5,707 nucleotides of DNA. Source: an uncultured Collinsella sp. (lineage in GTDB: Bacteria; Actinomycetota; Coriobacteriia; Coriobacteriales; Coriobacteriaceae). Below the pieces are notes generated by a model. That model was not told where the DNA came from, searched no databases, and worked only from the letters and a program-made list of their open reading frames with translations. The stretch lies in NCBI GenBank assembly GCA_900551555.1, contig URWC01000125.1, positions 1-5,707 of the forward strand. Direction: 5' to 3'. The translations under genes were made by a program, and so were the position numbers. Every line of letters starts with the position of its first letter. Position 1 is the stretch's first letter. Of the stretch, positions 3,869 to 5,707 are shown piece after piece.

Positions 3869-5707
3869 ATGAACGACTCCGTTGCCAAAACCTGTCGGCA
3901 GCGCCGCCTGTTTGCGCGATTCGCTTCCGTCTGCGTGCTCGTCGCGCTTGCGCTGCTGCTGTTGCCCGCCGTTGCACGTGCCGACGGGTATTCTATGACC
4001 CAAACCTACATCGGCGCCACGGTCGAGGCCGATGGATCGCTGACCGTTGTCGAGGGACGCCAGTTTGATTTCGACGACGACATCAACGGCGTGTTTTGGG
4101 AGATCAATACGGGCACCAACCAGCAGGGCGGCACGGCGGGCGTTGACGTGCTGAGTGTCGAGGAAGAGGACACCGCGTTTAACAAAGTCGATAGCGCGAA
4201 CAAGGGCGACTCTGGCGTCTATACGGTCGAGCAGACCGGTGACGGCGTAAGGATTAAGGTGTTCAGCCCTCACGAGAGCGGCGACAGTGCAATCTACTAC
4301 GTGAGTTATTCCATGACCGGTGCAGTCATGAACTGGGCCGATACCGCCGAGCTCTACTGGAAGTTCGTGGGTGACGGCTGGTCTGCGGATTCCGACGATG
4401 TCGAGATGGAAGTGCGCTTCGCAAATGCCGCTGCCGGGACGGCGGCCGTCAAAGGCGATAACTTCCGCGCATGGGGCCACGGTCCGCTGACGGGCGACGT
4501 GTCGCTCGATGAGGACGAGCCCATGGTCACCTATACCATTCCCTGCGTGCATCAGGGCGAATTCGCCGAGGCACGCATCGCCTTCCCCAGCGACTGGGTG
4601 CCGCAGCTTGCCGCCGCGGGCGAAGAGCGCATGTCAACGATCCTGAGTGAAGAGAAGGAATGGGCCGACGAAGCTAACGCCCGCCGCGCTCACGCTCGCA
4701 TGATTGCCAATGCACTTGCCGTGCTAAGTGTTGTTGCGGCGGTGGTCTTTACCGGCACAATCGTTATGCTCAAGCTGCGCAAGTGCAAGCCCAAGCCGCT
4801 TTTCCAGGACGAATATTTCCGCGATGTGCCTTCGGCCGACCATCCCGCCGTGCTTTCGGCCCTCATGAGCTGGAACGAGGTGCCCGACCAGGCATATATC
4901 GCCACGCTCATGAAGCTCACTGACGACCGTGTGATCAAGCTGGAGCAGGCGACCGTGACCAAGGCCAAGAAGGGTCTGTTGGGGCGTGAAAAAGAAGAGC
5001 AGACGCATCGCGTGACGGTGAGTGATGCGGGCTGGAAGTCGGCCAAGGGCATTGACCACATGGTGCTCAAGGTCTTCTTTGCCGGTGCTAAGCCTGACGA
5101 GAACGGTGACCGTTCGCGCACGTTCGACGAGCTGCAGCACTACGTCAAGCAGCACGCTACACCCGTGGGTGATAAGCTCGAGGACTATCAGAACACCGTT
5201 AAGGGCAAGCTGGCCGATAGCGAGTACGTTGCCTCGGACGGCATTGTTGCAATGGTGTTTTGCCTGGTTCTTGGTATCCTGATTGCCTTTGTTCCCGTGG
5301 GATCCATTTTCTTTACCGATGGCGCACAGGCGAACATCACCGCCGCGGTTATCTCGGTGCCGATTGTGCTGGTGGGTATCGGCGTGGGCCTTACGTTTCG
5401 CCGCTTTACGCCGGAGGGCGCCGAGGTGGCGGCTCGCTGCAAGGCACTTAAGCATTGGCTCGAGGACTTCACTCGTCTAAAGGAAGCCGTCCCGGGCGAT
5501 CTGGTGCTGTGGAACAAGCTGCTGGTGATGGGCGTGGCGCTGGGCGTTTCGAAAGAAGTGCTGCGACAGCTGGCCGAGGCCGTGCCGCCCGAGGTACGCG
5601 AGGCCGACGGCTTCTATGACAATTATCCCTGCTACTGGTGGTACTACCATCATTACGGTATCGAGTCTCCGCTCGATTCGTTCGATGACGTGTATCACGA
5701 GAGCATC
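3869..5707 (+). CDS. DUF2207 family exported/membrane protein (C-terminus cut by window edge)
   Basis: The frame stays open for 613 codons to the right edge. Residues 1-38 form a signal peptide: basic RRLFARF, a hydrophobic Leu/Ala core, and an ARA cleavage site before D39. Residues about 40-270 form an acidic, beta-rich domain outside the cell (GATVEADGSLTVVEGRQFDF, then VFWEIN), typical of the DUF2207 N-terminus. A first membrane segment lies at about 278-299, followed by basic KLRKCKPKP, so the next part is cytoplasmic. Residues 333-360 (SWNEVPDQAYIATLMKLTD) resemble the helical family segment that ends in a winged-helix-like fold. Two more membrane segments lie at about 458-483 and 490-510. 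The conserved HWLEDFTRLKE (529-539) and LWNKLLVMGVALGV (547-560) blocks follow. Near the edge is an aromatic cluster, CYWWYYHHYG (588-597). The cellular role of DUF2207 proteins is unknown. The start is set by AAAGGA and the signal peptide. Confidence 0.9.
   Translation, partial: MNDSVAKTCRQRRLFARFASVCVLVALALLLLPAVARADGYSMTQTYIGATVEADGSLTVVEGRQFDFDDDINGVFWEINTGTNQQGGTAGVDVLSVEEEDTAFNKVDSANKGDSGVYTVEQTGDGVRIKVFSPHESGDSAIYYVSYSMTGAVMNWADTAELYWKFVGDGWSADSDDVEMEVRFANAAAGTAAVKGDNFRAWGHGPLTGDVSLDEDEPMVTYTIPCVHQGEFAEARIAFPSDWVPQLAAAGEERMSTILSEEKEWADEANARRAHARMIANALAVLSVVAAVVFTGTIVMLKLRKCKPKPLFQDEYFRDVPSADHPAVLSALMSWNEVPDQAYIATLMKLTDDRVIKLEQATVTKAKKGLLGREKEEQTHRVTVSDAGWKSAKGIDHMVLKVFFAGAKPDENGDRSRTFDELQHYVKQHATPVGDKLEDYQNTVKGKLADSEYVASDGIVAMVFCLVLGILIAFVPVGSIFFTDGAQANITAAVISVPIVLVGIGVGLTFRRFTPEGAEVAARCKALKHWLEDFTRLKEAVPGDLVLWNKLLVMGVALGVSKEVLRQLAEAVPPEVREADGFYDNYPCYWWYYHHYGIESPLDSFDDVYHESI

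Noticed and set aside
3848..5455. Long open frames on the minus strand (3848-4552 and 4724-5455)
   Set aside because: Both lie antisense to the DUF2207 gene, which has a signal peptide, membrane segments and family motifs. The antisense products are His/Arg-rich with no domain signal, and their openness follows from GC-rich codon use on the other strand.

Overview
The window looks like chromosomal DNA from a high-GC Gram-positive gut bacterium, most likely Coriobacteriia (Collinsella-like). That placement rests on overall GC richness, Shine-Dalgarno usage and remembered gene content (DUF2207 membrane protein, GluQRS, DUF4342 protein). No marker gene here proves it. No mobile element, CRISPR array, tRNA or rRNA was seen.

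Layout. (1) 1-933, leftward: a DUF4342/UBA-like membrane protein followed 18 nt later by the receiver half of a response regulator that runs off the left edge. A plausible sigma-70-type promoter for this pair lies near 1052-1079. (2) 934-1291: gene-free control region between divergent genes. (3) 1292-2342, rightward: an unrecognised 79-residue protein with two predicted membrane segments, then an 85-nt gap and a calcineurin-like metallophosphoesterase with a complete set of metal ligands. (4) 2358-3359, leftward and convergent with the phosphoesterase: glutamyl-Q tRNA(Asp) synthetase (GluQRS), a tRNA-modifying enzyme that appears to be read from a leaderless mRNA. (5) 3360-3868: a 509-nt gene-free divergent region with a strong terminator-like hairpin, an overlapping perfect palindrome, a second long-range stem-loop and a degenerate short repeat. 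(6) 3869-5707, rightward: a secreted-domain/membrane protein of the DUF2207 family, cut by the right edge.

The genes do not form one pathway. The two supported linkages are the DUF4342 protein with a two-component regulator (probably envelope signalling) and, more weakly, the small membrane protein with the phosphoesterase. GluQRS implies that the cell carries queuosine on tRNA(Asp). The least explained DNA is the structured intergenic region at about 3498-3755. Its hairpins sit between two divergent genes, where no terminator would normally be needed. I found no clear evidence of a wholly new multi-gene system.
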